Shown: one piece after another, positions 21,187 through 37,044 of the stretch
Layout: every line of letters starts with the position of its first letter
Numbering within the stretch: position 1 is the stretch's first letter
Assembly: GCA_009823395.1 (NCBI GenBank)
Contig: CM020501.1
Location: forward strand, 9,979,361 to 10,043,360
Source: Thamnaconus septentrionalis
Taxonomy: Eukaryota; Chordata; Actinopteri; Tetraodontiformes; Monacanthidae
DNA length: 64,000 nucleotides
Reading direction: 5' to 3'
Made by a program: the position numbers and the translations under genes
Notes under the pieces: model-generated
The model's input: only the letters and a program-made list of their open reading frames with translations
Told to the model about the DNA's origin: nothing
Database searches by the model: none

Positions 21187-24100
21187 ACATGGCAAGGCAA
21201 AGCCAAGACACCTTCATGGTACCCCAAAGCGCCTCTCATTCACCCATTCACTCACACACTCATATACCAATGGGCGATCATGTTTGGTTTGAATTCTGGG
21301 CTCCATTATCTGACCTGAACGTGCTGATGTCAAAGCCCTACTAGGTTTTATATTCCATTAGCATTTCATTTATACATTCTGGACATAATACATTCAGTGA
21401 GTGAGTGAGTGAGTGAGTGAGAAGGCTGTTGGTGGTTGATTTGATATGACTGCTAAGAGTCTATCAGCAGGTGTCAGATTTGGTCTTTGGTTTTTAAAGA
21501 CAGTGGTTCCAGGTATTTACTAACAGCAAAATAAGAGCAATAAGAGAACTAATGTCAAAATAATCTATAGCTTTAAAGAGCATTGACTGTAATATGGTGT
21601 TTGTAATTGACAGTCTAAATGCCTATATGTGTCATTTTAAGTTTTTCACTTTGGGTACTGACATCCAGCTGTGCTGAACAATCTAGGTTTAACTGCAGCC
21701 TCTACATATATGTGAGATGTCACACTTCTCAAATCAAATAATATTTTAAACATTTACTGTCTAACAGTTATATTACATGGCAAACACTTTTAAAATAAAA
21801 AAGGCTGGCAATCACACAGGCGGAGGTTCATCCATTACTTGTGCCCAACTTTCACCTTGCTAAAAAGAAAAAGAAGAAAAAAAGTTCTTGTATATGACAC
21901 TTTCCAATTTCTCAGTCATATTGATGATACTTAAATTAAAAGAAAATGGGATTCAGAAATGGGCTCAGACTCATTGGCTTGGATTTAATATCCTAGTAAT
22001 ATACATTAAGTACGATAAGATCCAAAGCTGCTCACAATCATTTATCATCTTAGGAACTGAAGTCATCAGAAGATGTATGTTGCTGTTTTCTTTTTGCTTC
22101 TTTTCCCTCATCTGAGCGTCTTGTCACATGTTATGTTCATCTCCTTGTTGTCCTGTGTGTATCATACGTCCCAACAATATCTGACTTTGTGTTTATCTTT
22201 CATCAGCACACTGTGAGGATAGCCAGCGTTATGTTGCTGCTCAAATAACACCACCTTAACAAAAAGACGCCTGATAGGCTGTCTTCTTTACTTTTGCTAG
22301 CATCCCTGTTAAGATATCAGCAGATCTCACGAGCCAATATCATCGCGACGGCCTTATTTACCTTATCAGCGTGCCATCATTATTTTTTTTTAAATTTTCC
22401 TCTCAGTCTTCCTTTATATTCATCCCGGACCCTCTGCAGGCTCCACCAGTCTTTCGGTCCATTAGCCTTCTTAGTCAGTCATCCTGCAGTGCCATCACCA
22501 CAACTGTCAAGGCTCCTTGGAGGATTTCCTCAGCTGCTTGCTTGGGGGCAAACAGAGGAAATCTACCAGTGTCAGGCATCTGTCAAGCATTCAGCAGAAT
22601 TCCTCCTAAACCTACTCATTGATCAGTCTTGAATAATATGCTGTACACTGTGAATCAGAAAAGCTCTTTGATTGAACATCATTGCCCGCCCTTTTTTAAC
22701 GATCATTATTAAAATGACTACTTTGTGACTGGGCATTGCAATGTCGGTCTAATGTAGCAAGTGTGCTTGAGCGCCACAGACGGAGCAGTTGAAATTTTGT
22801 GAAACGTGCCAATGATGCTGCACTGTGGGAGTCAGACACGATGGGTAACACTGTCACGTCTCCGTGGTAAATATTCTCCCACTGCTACCGAGTGCGTTTC
22901 TAAAATATGGAGATGCGTACCTATCAACAAAATGCAGTCTCTGTATTTTTGTTTGTCGGGTAGTTCGTTTTCAATAAAGCTGTCCCACTCAAAGACATGT
23001 GCCACACACACTATAGTGTACGTCTTACGATATGTGTCACTGAGCCAAGCGCAGACACTCTCCCATTTCAGAGCGTGTCTCACTAGGCGCGTCTTAATTA
23101 AGAGGGCAGCAGAGTGAATATTAAGCGCGCGTTGAGAGACGGCTGCTGGTAGCTGCAGCTGTGGGAAGTATTCATCCAAGCGTCTTGAAGTCCCTCTTCG
23201 TGTTCATCGCCATCGGAATAAATCCCCCATCAGCACTGACCACCACCTGTGGCCAAATCTAATCTGCCCTCGTAAATGGGAAGCGGGCGTGATGACACAG
23301 TGGGCAGGGGGTTATTAAAAATTGATGCACTCCTAATTAAAGGAGCGAGAGAATCAGAATCAAAGGCAGGGGACGTGGAAATAACGAAGAGAAGTTAGCG
23401 ACGCTGACACGGGAGGACGAGACACGAGACACATTCCACCTGAGGTCAGACCAGGGTGTTAAATATGACCGGACGGATTAGGGATGTCACTCTGACAACA
23501 CTCCCATCCGCAGCTCGACGAGTATTCCTGCTTTAAAGTGGGGCTGTTTTAACCAATTTAGACACCGTTGGCGCAGTTGAATCCAGGCACCGTTGTGCAC
23601 ACCTGAACTCTGACCTTCCGCTCCCAGCGGCTCAAGGAGAAGCCGCTGGGAATAGACTCATCACTCTGCACCATTTTTACAGGCTGTGACATCTCCTCGC
23701 GCTGAGATTACAAGCACAGGGGCGACTTTATACACCCCTACCAGCGCATCTTGATATTAACAGGAAGTGACACGCTTTTTAAGACAATAAAAGCCGTCGC
23801 TTGAGATCAGCATCGTGGGCAGCCGGCCCAGTAAATTCACCCTGAGAGGACGTGTCCCCTATTAGAGGACGCTTTTCCGGCACCGTCCTCTGCGGGAAGA
23901 GCGATTTCTTCAAAGCATGGATTTAATGTTAAAAAAAACAACAACAACAACAACAACAACCAGAAGAGTGCTTTGCGTTTTAAAATGACACCTTGAGTAG
24001 TAAAAGCACAACACAGCACAGGACGGCATAATTAACCTGGACAAGCATGATTAATTATCCAGCGTACACTCAATTGTCTCCCCAGGGTTGCAACTAGCAT

Positions 24101-26409
24101 TTGTTTTGGTAACAAAACTGCTTCTTCTTTTCTTTTTTCTTTTTTTAAACCAAAAATACTAATAAAAGAAAAAGGTTATATCACATGTCTGGTCTGGTTT
24201 TAACCGAATGGAATAGAATAGAATAGAATACCTTGTTTTTGCTCATGATGATTTGTTTCTTGTTGGTCATTGATGGGCAAAAGCCGTTTTTGCCTAGTAA
24301 TCCCAGTACAAAACCTCTTTCAGGCGAAATTATGAAGACCACCTGCAGCTGTTAAGCGTCTCCTAATGACATTTGGTGTCATGGATTGACGCTAATCCTC
24401 TCACGCTCATGTGTCACACACCAGGGTCTTCATCCTTCCTGAGCACAAAAAGAAAAAAACGTCGTTCAGCCACACTGAATGTTTAAAGAAGATGTGGAAG
24501 ATTTTTATTCTAATTGCCAACTTCGTCCATCTGATCATTTGAAGGGTTATTGTGTTGATGAATGTTTATAAAGCACTTTTCAAAATGACAGGAGGGAAAC
24601 AGGTTGTCATTCTCTAATGCAGTACAACGCACAGAATAGCTTGCTAGTCTGTCAGATATTAATTGTTTCAGTAGTCAGTCAGTCATTTAAGCATATATTG
24701 TCAATACTCAGTCGCTCATGTAGTCATTCATAGAGGTTGACATAAGATGGTAGTTAGTTATTAGTATGATGAGTTAAACCGCAGCTCAGCTAGTAAAGCC
24801 AACAGAGGTTGCAAGCACTAGCTAATAGTATTTTTTGTTCTTTTTCTTTACCGCTCATAATGGTGAACTAACACTCCTTTGACATTGTATTTTTTTCAAT
24901 TCCCCAATAAGAGAAGTGAATCTTCAGGAGGTGCCAACAGCTTCCAACACCAATACAAAATGCTCCGGCATTTCGACGTTTTATCATCTGTCACAGCCAG
25001 AAATGCTGTGTCTCTGGAGCAACTTCTCACACTGATATTATAGTAGATCTAAGTGGCTCTTCAGAACAAAACATCCACAATATCTGGATATTTTAATTTG
25101 TGGAAAGTATACAATACATTTTAAGAAAAAAATAATTCGCCTCATCGAGGTTTGATGCCCTATTCAAAACCAACACCCCTTTTTTTTGGAGGCACCTGTG
25201 CAAAGATGCTCATTATTGAGTGTGTTGATTTAGGATATAATGCATAATGATGAATGTTTTAGAAACTATGCATTGTTTTACCATTGTCATGACGACATTT
25301 CAGTGGCACTTTATCTATCTATCTTTATTGCCAACAAGGATGTAAACAAAAGGCTATAGAGTATCTCACCCATTTAATACTTTTCTCCCCCTCAACAAAC
25401 CCAGTGCCTGGATAACAGATCAGGAGCTTGACTGTGATTTGTGGAGCCCAATATCACACCCGTAACCAACCTTCCCCTTCAGCTGCAGGCTGTCAGGCTG
25501 GTGCTCCCACATTCCCTGACACGTGGCTAAACTTTAAACACACATTGCTGCACCGATTAAACTCGTCGTCGTGAAGGTTTAAATGTTTTAAAACAGCCTT
25601 TCCCCCCAAAGAAATTACTCTCCCCATTATCACTGCAGGCACTCTGCACCTGCCTCGCGTATCTTGTGGCTGTGATGCTCGGACGTGAAGAACATGTAAG
25701 GCCCAGCTTAGTTTTCTGTACTTTTAATATCAAATCATAGAACATAGATTAAACAGTGCATTGTAAGCATACATTCCCTTTGAACAGCTGTCACTACAAA
25801 AAGGTGCACAAAAATAAAAAATAAGAACAGCAATGTCATAAATAACCCCCCCCCCCCCACCACCACCACCACCAAAAAAATAACACTTCTGAAACATAAC
25901 AAATGCAATGTGATGGGACGTTGGTTTTAATATACTTGCACAAACACTCAGACGGAAAGCCATGTGACCACCCCGGGACCAGCGTCTCTCGCCGAGAAAG
26001 GTGTCGGCGCCTTTTTAGGGTTAATACAACTGCCATTGTTACGACTATACATGCGTTTAGCTATTATTGCCTTTATGGTGAATAAATAAAAATGCGCTCT
26101 CTCTCTCTCTTTCTTTCGCATTATATCTCTATCTAGAAAATATGTCTCGCTGTCTTTATGTCTCTATCTGCTAACGTCTTTGTTCACAAACATCACAAAT
26201 AAATCAGAGTTTTTACGCGACAACGTTTGGGCGAACTCGCGAGGGAGAATCCTCCCCTCCCCGTCAGCATTTCGCTCGTCGATGCACTCGCGACGAGGGG
26301 GATGACAAAAAAAACTTTTTGTCCTCTGGGGAAGGGGAGGTGGTGGGGGAAGGAGGGAGGTTGGAGGGCAAAAGGGGAGGAGTCTGACTGACCACGGGCC
26401 ATCTCTCCT
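21187..26409. other. Intergenic region and presumed gprin3 3' UTR
   Basis: Holds a (GTGA)n run at 21396-21421, a (CAA)n run near 23938-23960, a (GAATA)n run near 24208-24231, a poly-C plus (CCA)n stretch at 25846-25875 and a (CT)n run at 26097-26112. The right-hand part should be the gprin3 3' UTR. An ATTAAA on the minus strand at 25723-25728 is a possible poly(A) signal. No exon is recognised. Confidence 0.45.
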
Positions 26410-28626
<2,217 letters not shown>

Positions 28627-30651
28627 CTAAAGGAAAGAAATTGAAACAGTTTTAGTTTTTTTTCTTGAATAATCAATGCAGACTCACATAGTAATCAACG
28701 TGAAAAAGACATATACTTGTAGGTTCTTTGCAGAGTTATTGCAATGCATTTAAATACTCCAATGGAGAGCCAAGGCAAGCAACCAGAATATTAAATGACC
28801 ACTGTTTGCCTTATCGTCCACTGCTTCGAATTAAGATTGGTGCAAGATTACAGGCCTAATGACCTTATTGATCAAAACAATAGTAGTTTAAGTCTTTGCT
28901 AAGATAAAATGTTTTTCCTTTGTAATTTTGTTGACTTGCTTATTCATTCATCTTAAGTGTTTCTCTTGTCAACCAGTTTTAAGGGTCTATGAATATACAT
29001 ACATACATACATATATACATACATACATACATAAATACATACACACATTCATACGTACATACATACATATATATCGGCATTCAAAGGAGACTAATCTAAT
29101 TTAGTAATTTAGATTAAATTTATTGATTGCTTAGTACTTAGTACTTGAGCAAAACACAGAACTTTTGCTTCATTACATTACTGAGGCTGAAAGTAATGAT
29201 AGATAAAATAACCTGTTGGTTTGATCAAAAAACGTAGATATCCTGTTGCTAGTTAATTTCAATTTTGGCCCTACAGACTTGTCAGGTTTTACTCCGTTTG
29301 TAGTAGTAGTAGTAAGAGTTAGCTTGATAAAATCCCTCATGTCTTAGATCAATAACCCATCCAATTCATTGGTGAAAATACGAAATACACTGCATATGGC
29401 TTAAGTGGTCTCAATGAAAAGTAAACCTTTAATCTTGCCATGACGTAACATTATTACTACAAATTAGCTTCTGAATCAGAATCTGAATCAAAACTAAACG
29501 TGAAAAAACCTACATTTTGTATTGAAATAATAATTCCTTATATTTTTCTGAGACCATTCCATTGGAAAAGCAAACAAAAAAGGCTGAGTGGCTCATCCTC
29601 TTTTGTGCTATAATCCGTCTAGTATCACATCGAGCCACTGACCTACAATCGCACAAATCAAATGGACGACTCGATCTCAGACAGCCTCTTTAAAGTGCAG
29701 GATTATTTGGGACAATTCTGTCAGTGCTAGGAGACGCCACTTGGCAGACGTCTGAAGAGACTGGTCTTTTTTTTCACCAGAAGATGGATGAATTGCACGG
29801 TGATCAATTACTTCAGTTACACAGCCTGTAAGCTGCATCCACACAAACATCCATTCATAATTTGACATCGAAAGGAGGGGGAGGAGGTGGATGAAAAGGA
29901 GGAGAGGGAGGAGGCAGTAGTTTTCTTCTATTTCAGTGACATTCCTCCTAATGATGATCCATTCTGCATAATGTGTCAGTCTATCTCAATGTACCCAACA
30001 AGAATCCCCATTACCTCCCCGCTTTGGGTCTCCCTGTCTTTGGTCGGAGAGGACAACAAACACATTACACTTTAAATTTGCCCATTCATTCTGGGTTTGC
30101 TCTGGACAGAAGCGTAATAATCATTCATACTGATATCACAATCCCCAATCTAATGGCTACCTCAAAGGCCCATTGAAGGGAATAAAGCCGAACAGAGGGC
30201 GTCGTGCTTTGGGTCATGGTTAGGTTCCGGCAATTTGTGAAAGCTGCACTGCAGGTTAAGTGCAAATATTTATTCTGTGTCTGCTATTAGCCATTTAATA
30301 TATGAAACGCCCCCCAGCGCAGTCTCTTCCTGCAGCAATTCAGAAATATGGGGGGTGGGAGGGTGGGAAAGGAGGTGCATGCAGAATGGGATGTGCAGAG
30401 GCAAATGCTGCACACACGTTCAAGTGACGCCTATGCGAGCCAATTAAGACGTGTCATGCACCGTGGATTAGATTGGTGAACGCAGTTTCAACCCCAGAGG
30501 CCAAAAATCTTTGCTGATTTTGGTTTGACCTTGCGGACAAATTGAACATTTGACAGGGAGGAGAACAGGGTGCGACCGGAGAGCGGGGTGCAAAAAAAAA
30601 TATATATATATATGTTGGGGGGAGGAGGGAAAGGGGGAGGTGGCGGCTTAC
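28627..30651 (-). other. gprin3 5' UTR intron, with (ACAT)n array
   Basis: Spans the acceptor at 28627 to the donor AAG/GTAAGC at 30651. It contains an (ACAT)n array at about 28994-29074 and otherwise AT-rich sequence with no recognised exon. Confidence 0.5.
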
Positions 30652-31085
30652 CTTAAATGTTGCCCAAAGGTTGCGGTTCCCTCTGATCCGCGTCCGTGTC
30701 GGCGAGACGAGGGCTGGGAAATGAATATGGAAAATCAGCCGTGGTCTCGGTGACACAAAGCCACGCCTTCCACCACAGCGTGGATATCGATCCTCCACGG
30801 CGGAGCGGAGCGGAGCGCGGAGAGAGAGGGAGAGACAGAGAAAAAGACTCAACCTCCGTGCAGGCCGAGCGACTGTGCGCAATGAGTCACCGCGGTCAGG
30901 CCACTGGATGCCGGCCGAGGAGAGATGGTCGCTGTCGCTGCCTCAAACCGGTGGAGAGGAGAGTTGCGCGCAAAAAAAAATTAAATAAAAAAATAAATAA
31001 AGCTCATGTGCGCGCGCCATCCCCAGACTGTGCGGGTTCCAGCGCGGTGCGGCGCAGCGGAGCGGGTGAATGGATGGCGGAGGAT
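30652..31085 (-). promoter_or_regulatory. gprin3: gprin3 exon 1 and CpG-rich promoter (putative)
   Basis: A GC- and CpG-rich stretch in AT-rich surroundings ends at a strong minus-strand donor (ACATTTAAG/GTAAGCC). It includes a GGAGC repeat near 30800-30820. The start of transcription cannot be fixed from sequence alone. Confidence 0.5.
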
Positions 31086-32949
31086 GGAGGCAGCGCTCAG
31101 CGTCACTCCTAAATTGATTATTAGAGCAGTTTTGCAGTTTTTCCGATGTTTTACCGCCAGGATCAGCTGACGTTGCTTCTGCTGGATTCAAGTGAAAGAG
31201 TGAATGAATTGAATTCACAATAATACATTTCACATGGATGATACACTGTGCCATTGTGTTTTAAACAATGCAACCATAACAACGGGGGAGGGAATAATTG
31301 AAGGTTGTTTTTTTTTTCTGACACAGATGACTGGACATTGCTTGCCAATCAAAGTCGTTAAAATTGCGTCGTCAAGGGGCGTATCGCTGCAAATACTGAA
31401 TTTATAATTTTGCAAGGTGGCTGCACTGCTGAGATTTAAGTTCTGGAATCTCGCACATCCGTCTCGCCAAGCTCCAATTTAAATGTTTTGCAGTCTCTCT
31501 TAATGTACCACCACCAATCAGCTACTTTTCAGTTGTGACAAAAGCAAGCATTTCTTTGCTCACAAGGGCACACATCATATCTGAGCTTGTAGATATTGCT
31601 CATTACCAGTCATATCAGTAAAATACTTTAAGGACACCAAAATTAAATGGCCAATGAAAGATGTAATCAACCATTTTAATCAGTGTTGATGAAGGAAGTG
31701 GCCATATTTGCTGAAGAGCTGAGGGCTTATGAAGTTACTTCAACTCTCCATCCTGAAATTCCAAAGTGAAACTAGTCCAAGGATGCAGTGGGGCCTGAGC
31801 TTTGAAAATCTGACACATGTACCACACTGCACCAGTTGCCAGCCCAGCTAACTTTAAAACATTTGATTGCCTTGAATGAAAGACAGAATTTATATCATCC
31901 CTGCTTTTTTGAGTGGGCCTCCTCCCCTTTCAAAATGTTCTCTCTATGGGTTTTTACTTGTTGAACACATCAAATAATTCCAAATAATTCCAATTCCATT
32001 CAAGTGTGCCAGTTTGACAATCCTTGGATAGAAGACAAGAGCACAATAAACCTTTTCTTCCTGTTTCATTGTAAACACGATGATGATTTTTATCATTTGA
32101 TGCCTGATGCTTGTCCTAAGCTTGTTCATCTAAGCAACGGTGATAAACAACCACTCTAATAAGCAACAATTAATTATAAACACTAGTATCAATTAATGAT
32201 AAAATGTCTAAATATTATAGGACTGATTAGTCACAGTTAGACCCTGAGTTACATCGGTCCAGCTAAAGCTTGTGTCAATCCTTTTTCATTTTTAAGTATT
32301 CATGTCTTGAAATGATGGATGCATACTGTGATTTAGAATATGTGAAATTCAAATGTAGGCATGATGCAGTTTTGATTACGCAATGATAGAACATTTTTAA
32401 AACGTTCAAAATTTTACTTGAAAAATGAATGCGCCATGCACGCAGAGCCATGTTGTACATCTAGCTCCATCTTCTGGATAAATCAGAATAACGAAATACT
32501 TGATGAGGTTAAAGCAAGATGTGCACTCGTTTTTCACGACCAGCTATCGTGTATCTTGTATATATAGCAATCGGTCATCCTATCTCATACTTGGATTTTT
32601 TCTCTCTCTCTCTCTCTCTCTTGCGTTTCTTTGAGAAAGGTGATCAGTCTGACTAATCTTCCGCTAAGCGTGGCCAGGCAATACTGCCATTTGGCCAGTA
32701 GGTGGGAGCGCAGCAACGTTGGAAGCGTCATTGACGCGCTGGCGTGTGTTATGTTCACAGACATATTGTTTTATTGTATTCAGTTAGTACGAGTTAGATG
32801 GAGGCAGATACATCCCTGTAGTGATTCCTCAATTAAAGAGTCGAAAAATGTATTCATTAATCTTGTGTGTATAAACACTTTTACATAAAGTTTTCTCAAT
32901 TTATCCACAAAATACAATCAGGCAGGGAAACTCCTAATTTGTAGTCCGT
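31086..32949. other. Intergenic gap between gprin3 and elmod2
   Basis: AT-rich, with a (TC)n run at 32601-32622. The two genes point away from each other here. No exon or named mobile element is seen. Confidence 0.45.
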
Positions 32950-33113
32950 GTCAGTGTAGTCGCCTATTGTCTCGCCAGAACTTGAACGCGTCACTCCATA
33001 GACAGACTGTTGTGAAGGGACACAATGCTAACCACAGTTATCGCTTTTTAGCTCGCAAGTGTGAGTACGTTTGCGTATATCCTCGTTTTGTAACTTGTCT
33101 CTACGACGACGGG
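32950..33113 (+). promoter_or_regulatory. elmod2: elmod2 promoter and noncoding exon 1 (putative)
   Basis: The stretch ends in a consensus donor GACGGG/GTGAGT at 33113/33114; a second donor-like site lies at 33060 (GCAAGT/GTGAGT). No TATA is seen. The coding start lies in the next exon, whose acceptor is at 34050. Confidence 0.35.
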
Positions 33114-33896
33114 GTGAGTCTGACTTCAGTTTAATGTTTTTGCTATCTTTTCGCCATTCGTTAATGGCAAAAACCAGCGTGGATATACTGGAGGCGTTAG
33201 CTAATCTAGCTAGCCCAGAGAGTTAACACACCTGTTGTCTGGACTAGTTAAATGTCTCCAGTGATGACTAACAAGGGGAACTTAACTGGCCGTTTGAAAA
33301 CAATAATATTCCATTGTCCTAGTACACGATGGTAAAAAAGTGCTCTGTAGTTTTTAAATATTAGCTCCTTTGCTCTGAATTGCCACTGCTGCCTGACGCT
33401 AGTGTTAGCGGGACAGGCTGCCCCGTGTTGTTATTTTTTGTATCCCATCAGTGTTGTCTGTACTATATTTATAACGCCATGGTGATGTACAATCACACGA
33501 GTGCGTCATGTTTGAACTTAATAAATCATGTTTTACCTGAGATGTTGTTTTGACTCAACAATTGCACCGCAATGATGAGCCAGGCAGCCAAGTGTGTCTG
33601 CCCCGTTGGTAGTAGCAGGGGCAGCATCCTTACATCTAAATTGTTGTTTAATGCTTAAAAAGTCTAACTCAACTAAGATGTTGATTTCTTTAATTTCAAA
33701 TTTATGACATGCCTTTTCGCAACCTCTCGCGATAATACACCTGTGTGATCTAGTATCCAGCTACTCTGTCTTTATTGCTTGTCTCCTCCTCTTCGGTGCC
33801 GTTATAACTAGAAAGGGAAGGGAAACTAATTTTGAAGCTATGACGTTCAGGAAGATAAGCTACGCAATGTTGATTTTGTTTGATATTTTGTTCTGT

Positions 33897-34025
33897 CTGC
33901 GATGAACTGGCGACTTGTCCAGGGTGTCACCCTGCCTTCGCCCTAAGACAGCTGGGATAGGCTCCAGTAGACCCCCGTGACCCTGAACAGGAATAAGCGG
34001 GTATAGAAAATGAATGAATGAATGA
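33897..34025 (+). mobile_element. 5'-truncated retroelement tail with 12-bp target duplication
   Basis: CTGCGATGAACTGGCGACTT to GGAATAAGCGGGTATAGA and (TGAA)n matches the tail of the SINE at 17971-18345. ATTTTGTTCTGT occurs exactly at 33885-33896 and 34026-34037. The insertion ends 25 bases before the acceptor of the first coding exon of elmod2. Confidence 0.9.
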
Positions 34026-34053
34026 ATTTTGTTCTGTGTCCATGATCCAGAAG

Positions 34054-36482
34054 ATGCTGTGGTGCATCTGGCAGTACGTTTACACATCCTTCCTGAGATA
34101 CTGGCTGAAGTGGCTCGTCAGACAGGTGACTGGGACATGTGAGTTGCAAAGAATATGTTCTGGGCACAAACCAGGTGCCACAAGGACATCAAAAGCAGGT
34201 GAATCAAGACGTACAAAATCCCTTTTTTTGTTTTATTCTGCTTCTTCTGTATCATCAGCATTAACTCAAAACCTCCATTTGTGTCCTCTTGCAGAATATT
34301 CTCTTCAGTCATCAAAGAACAAGGCAAGGAAGTTACGGTTACTGGTCTAGGTTTTAAAGAGAGTTACAATTACAATTACAAGGGCCGTTGTTAGAGTGTT
34401 GAATATAGGTTATTTGAATAGGATTTAGGTTAATTATATTCTAAATATATAATTCTTTAATTTCATTTCAAGATTTAATAATTATTAAATATTAAATATG
34501 AGCTATGTGTTTAATATTTAAGATTAATACACAGGCCCTTCACTTTGAGTACATTACTGATCCACAGATTGAGGCTGTTGGAGTTGTGAACTGCATTAAA
34601 GACACTGTGAGGTCAATTGGTGTTTATCTTTCTGTACACTTATCAAACCCACCGTCGGCTCTTGCTGTGATTGTGTGATTGTGTCTGTCTTATCAATTCC
34701 CAGCAGCACCGGTACACTCATTCTAGACTTTGATGCACTTAGTTATCATTTTTAGCTGGTTAGCTATTTGATTTCTTGCTTCTTCTTTTTTTATGTAGAA
34801 GGAGGCACGGGTTATATATCTGTCTTTTCTTCCCTCTACAGGTTCTAAGAGCAGTTTTGGAAACCAACCAGGAGAAATTAGAGCAGTCTGTGGATCAAAT
34901 CATGAAGGTGAAGAACATTAAACCAGAGAAAGACCCGGGGTGAGGACACTTCCTGTCTGCTATCGTGACTCCTTGCCTTCTCTTTATTCCTAGACAGTGT
35001 TTGAAATCAAGGTTTTTAATCATTCTTTTCATCTCTGTATGTCTAGGTTCAAGGGAACCCTCCATGTCTGCTTGCTGCAGATAACAGGATACAACAGTTT
35101 GTTCTTATCTGTTGAAGACCTGAGAAAGGAAGTGTTCAGTTCAGACAACCAAGAACATGAGGCCTTGTTGCTGAAGGTGCGTTTTCCTGTATCCCAACAC
35201 AAAAACATAACACATGGAAATCGTATTTTTTTCCATTATTTTGTGTATGTTTTTATTTTTGACTGAAATGATTACGCTATATATTTGACAGAAATAAACT
35301 GTAATTAGCCATCCTTGTAGCTTCAGGAGTACTGCTGCACCTCAGATGTATAGCTTCAGAATAATTTGTCGCCACAGTTGTGGGAGCTGTTGATGCCGGC
35401 CATCAAGCTGGAGTCCAGGATCACCAAACAGTGGGGAGACATTGGATTCCAGGGAGACGACCCCAAGACGGACTTCAGAGGAATGGGCATGCTGGGGCTG
35501 ATCAACCTCGTGTGAGTTCTCATACACAATTTGTTCATTGTGTTTTGCAAAAAGACTGACTTTGCAAAAAGATGATGATAGTGACTGTGAACGTGACATG
35601 GTTGTCGATGCCAGATGAACTGCTCTGACTATTTTGACAAGCTGCTGATCTACTGGGATTGTCACACACAACCATCTCAGCAGTATCAGCGGTTACAACC
35701 TCCCACCTTCTCCATGCACTCGCATAGAAAGCCTTTGATCAAGAGAGAACAGCCTGAACTAATGCAGTGCTCAGTGTTTGTCTCTTGTACTTATCAGCCT
35801 TTATGCTATTGGAGTCGATCTTCTTCAGCAAGTACTGGCATTTCTCTCAATTGCAGGTTTTTCAGTGAAAACTACACAGAGGAGGCTCGCCAGGTGCTGT
35901 CCCATGCCAACCACCCCAAACTCGGGTAAGAGACATTTTGCAGCACGTGCAAAGAAACAGAGCTCAGAATGGACGTCCGTACTGTGTCAAAGTTGTTCCT
36001 CTGGACCGGCCAGCAGCCCATATCAACCCCTCCAACTGAACTTCCACCTTCCTGTTTGTCACACCATAGATATTCATATGCCATAGTTGGGATTAACTTG
36101 ACGGAGATGGCCTACAGCCTGCTGAAAGGTGGCGCTTTGAAACCCCATTTCTACAACACAGTGCAGGGAACACCTGAACTCAAGCACTTCCACCAGCTAT
36201 ACTGTGAGTTTTTTCTTTCTCTCTATTGTTTTTAATTATGCGCAATATCATATAATATCCTTTTAGTTGGCTAAAAAATGAGTTTTTAAAACAGAGAAGG
36301 TACATTTTTCATTTTGAACAGGTTATCTAGCGTATGAGTTTGACAAGTTCTGGGTGGCTGAAGAACCGGAGAGCATCATGCACTTCAATCAGTACAGAGA
36401 AAAGTTCCACGACATCGTCAAGACTCATCTGCAGGACCCCGACGTCACCCTCACGTTGACCATCAGCTCTGGCAAAAACTAA
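34054..36482 (+). CDS. elmod2: ELMO domain-containing protein 2
   Basis: Coding exons 34054-34198, 34295-34323, 34842-34939, 35047-35176, 35378-35511, 35857-35925, 36070-36203 and 36322-36482 sum to 900 nt: 299 residues plus stop (human about 293). ELMOD2 is a GAP for ARL2 and other ARF-family GTPases, with roles at mitochondria, lipid droplets and ER. The N-terminus (MLWCIWQYVY, then RYWLKWLVRQ and CELQRI) and the ELMO domain (exons 5-8) are typical; the GAP arginine lies in DDPKTDFRGMG (exon 6), followed by FSENYTEEA and AIVGINLTEMAYSLL. The ATG was chosen because it aligns with the family start and sits three bases after the acceptor. Intron 3 (34324-34841) uses GC-AG (AAG/GCAAGG); GT alternatives downstream of it run into a stop. 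It converges on ucp1. Confidence 0.96.
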
Positions 36483-37038
36483 CCTTGCCGGCCATGGAGC
36501 CGAGCTCCCCACTGCCGTCGGCCCTGTTTGACGTGGCTGCAGAAACTGGAACTGGGCGGCCAGTCACTGGCCACAATGACAAAGATATTTAATTCACCAT
36601 GTCTCATCATCTATCGTAGTTGATGGTGTTGAGGATGAGGTAGAACAGGACTGATCATCCCAGTGTTTGAACGAAAACGTCAGCTTGGTTTTTTGTTTCA
36701 TGGATTAAAGAATGATTCGGATGAAATGTCCTCTGTTTGTATGTAAGACCAATTTTTAGCTCTGAGCTGTCGGTGGCAGACACGCTGCATAAAACATTGG
36801 TTGAGTGAGATTTGCTTAATATGGGACCTTTTTTAATTGACTTCCAAAACAATAAGTAAGTAGGATCAACTAACATGATGCGAGGCGATATATTTATGTA
36901 AACCTGCTCAGGAACTGAATGTCTAAGTTAAGAATCAATTGAAGGGAACATGAACATGTGTGAACATTCCAGCCTGTTCTCATTGATATCATCATCATTG
37001 TTGTCTAAAAAAAAGTGTTTTGACCTCAAAATCACACT

Positions 37039-37044
37039 AATAAA
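37039..37044 (+). terminator. elmod2: elmod2 poly(A) signal (putative)
   Basis: AATAAA about 560 bases after the stop, followed within 30 bases by a GT-rich stretch (GGAGGTGTCGTGTGATTGG). The remaining gap to the ucp1 stop is about 570 bases. Confidence 0.55.
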
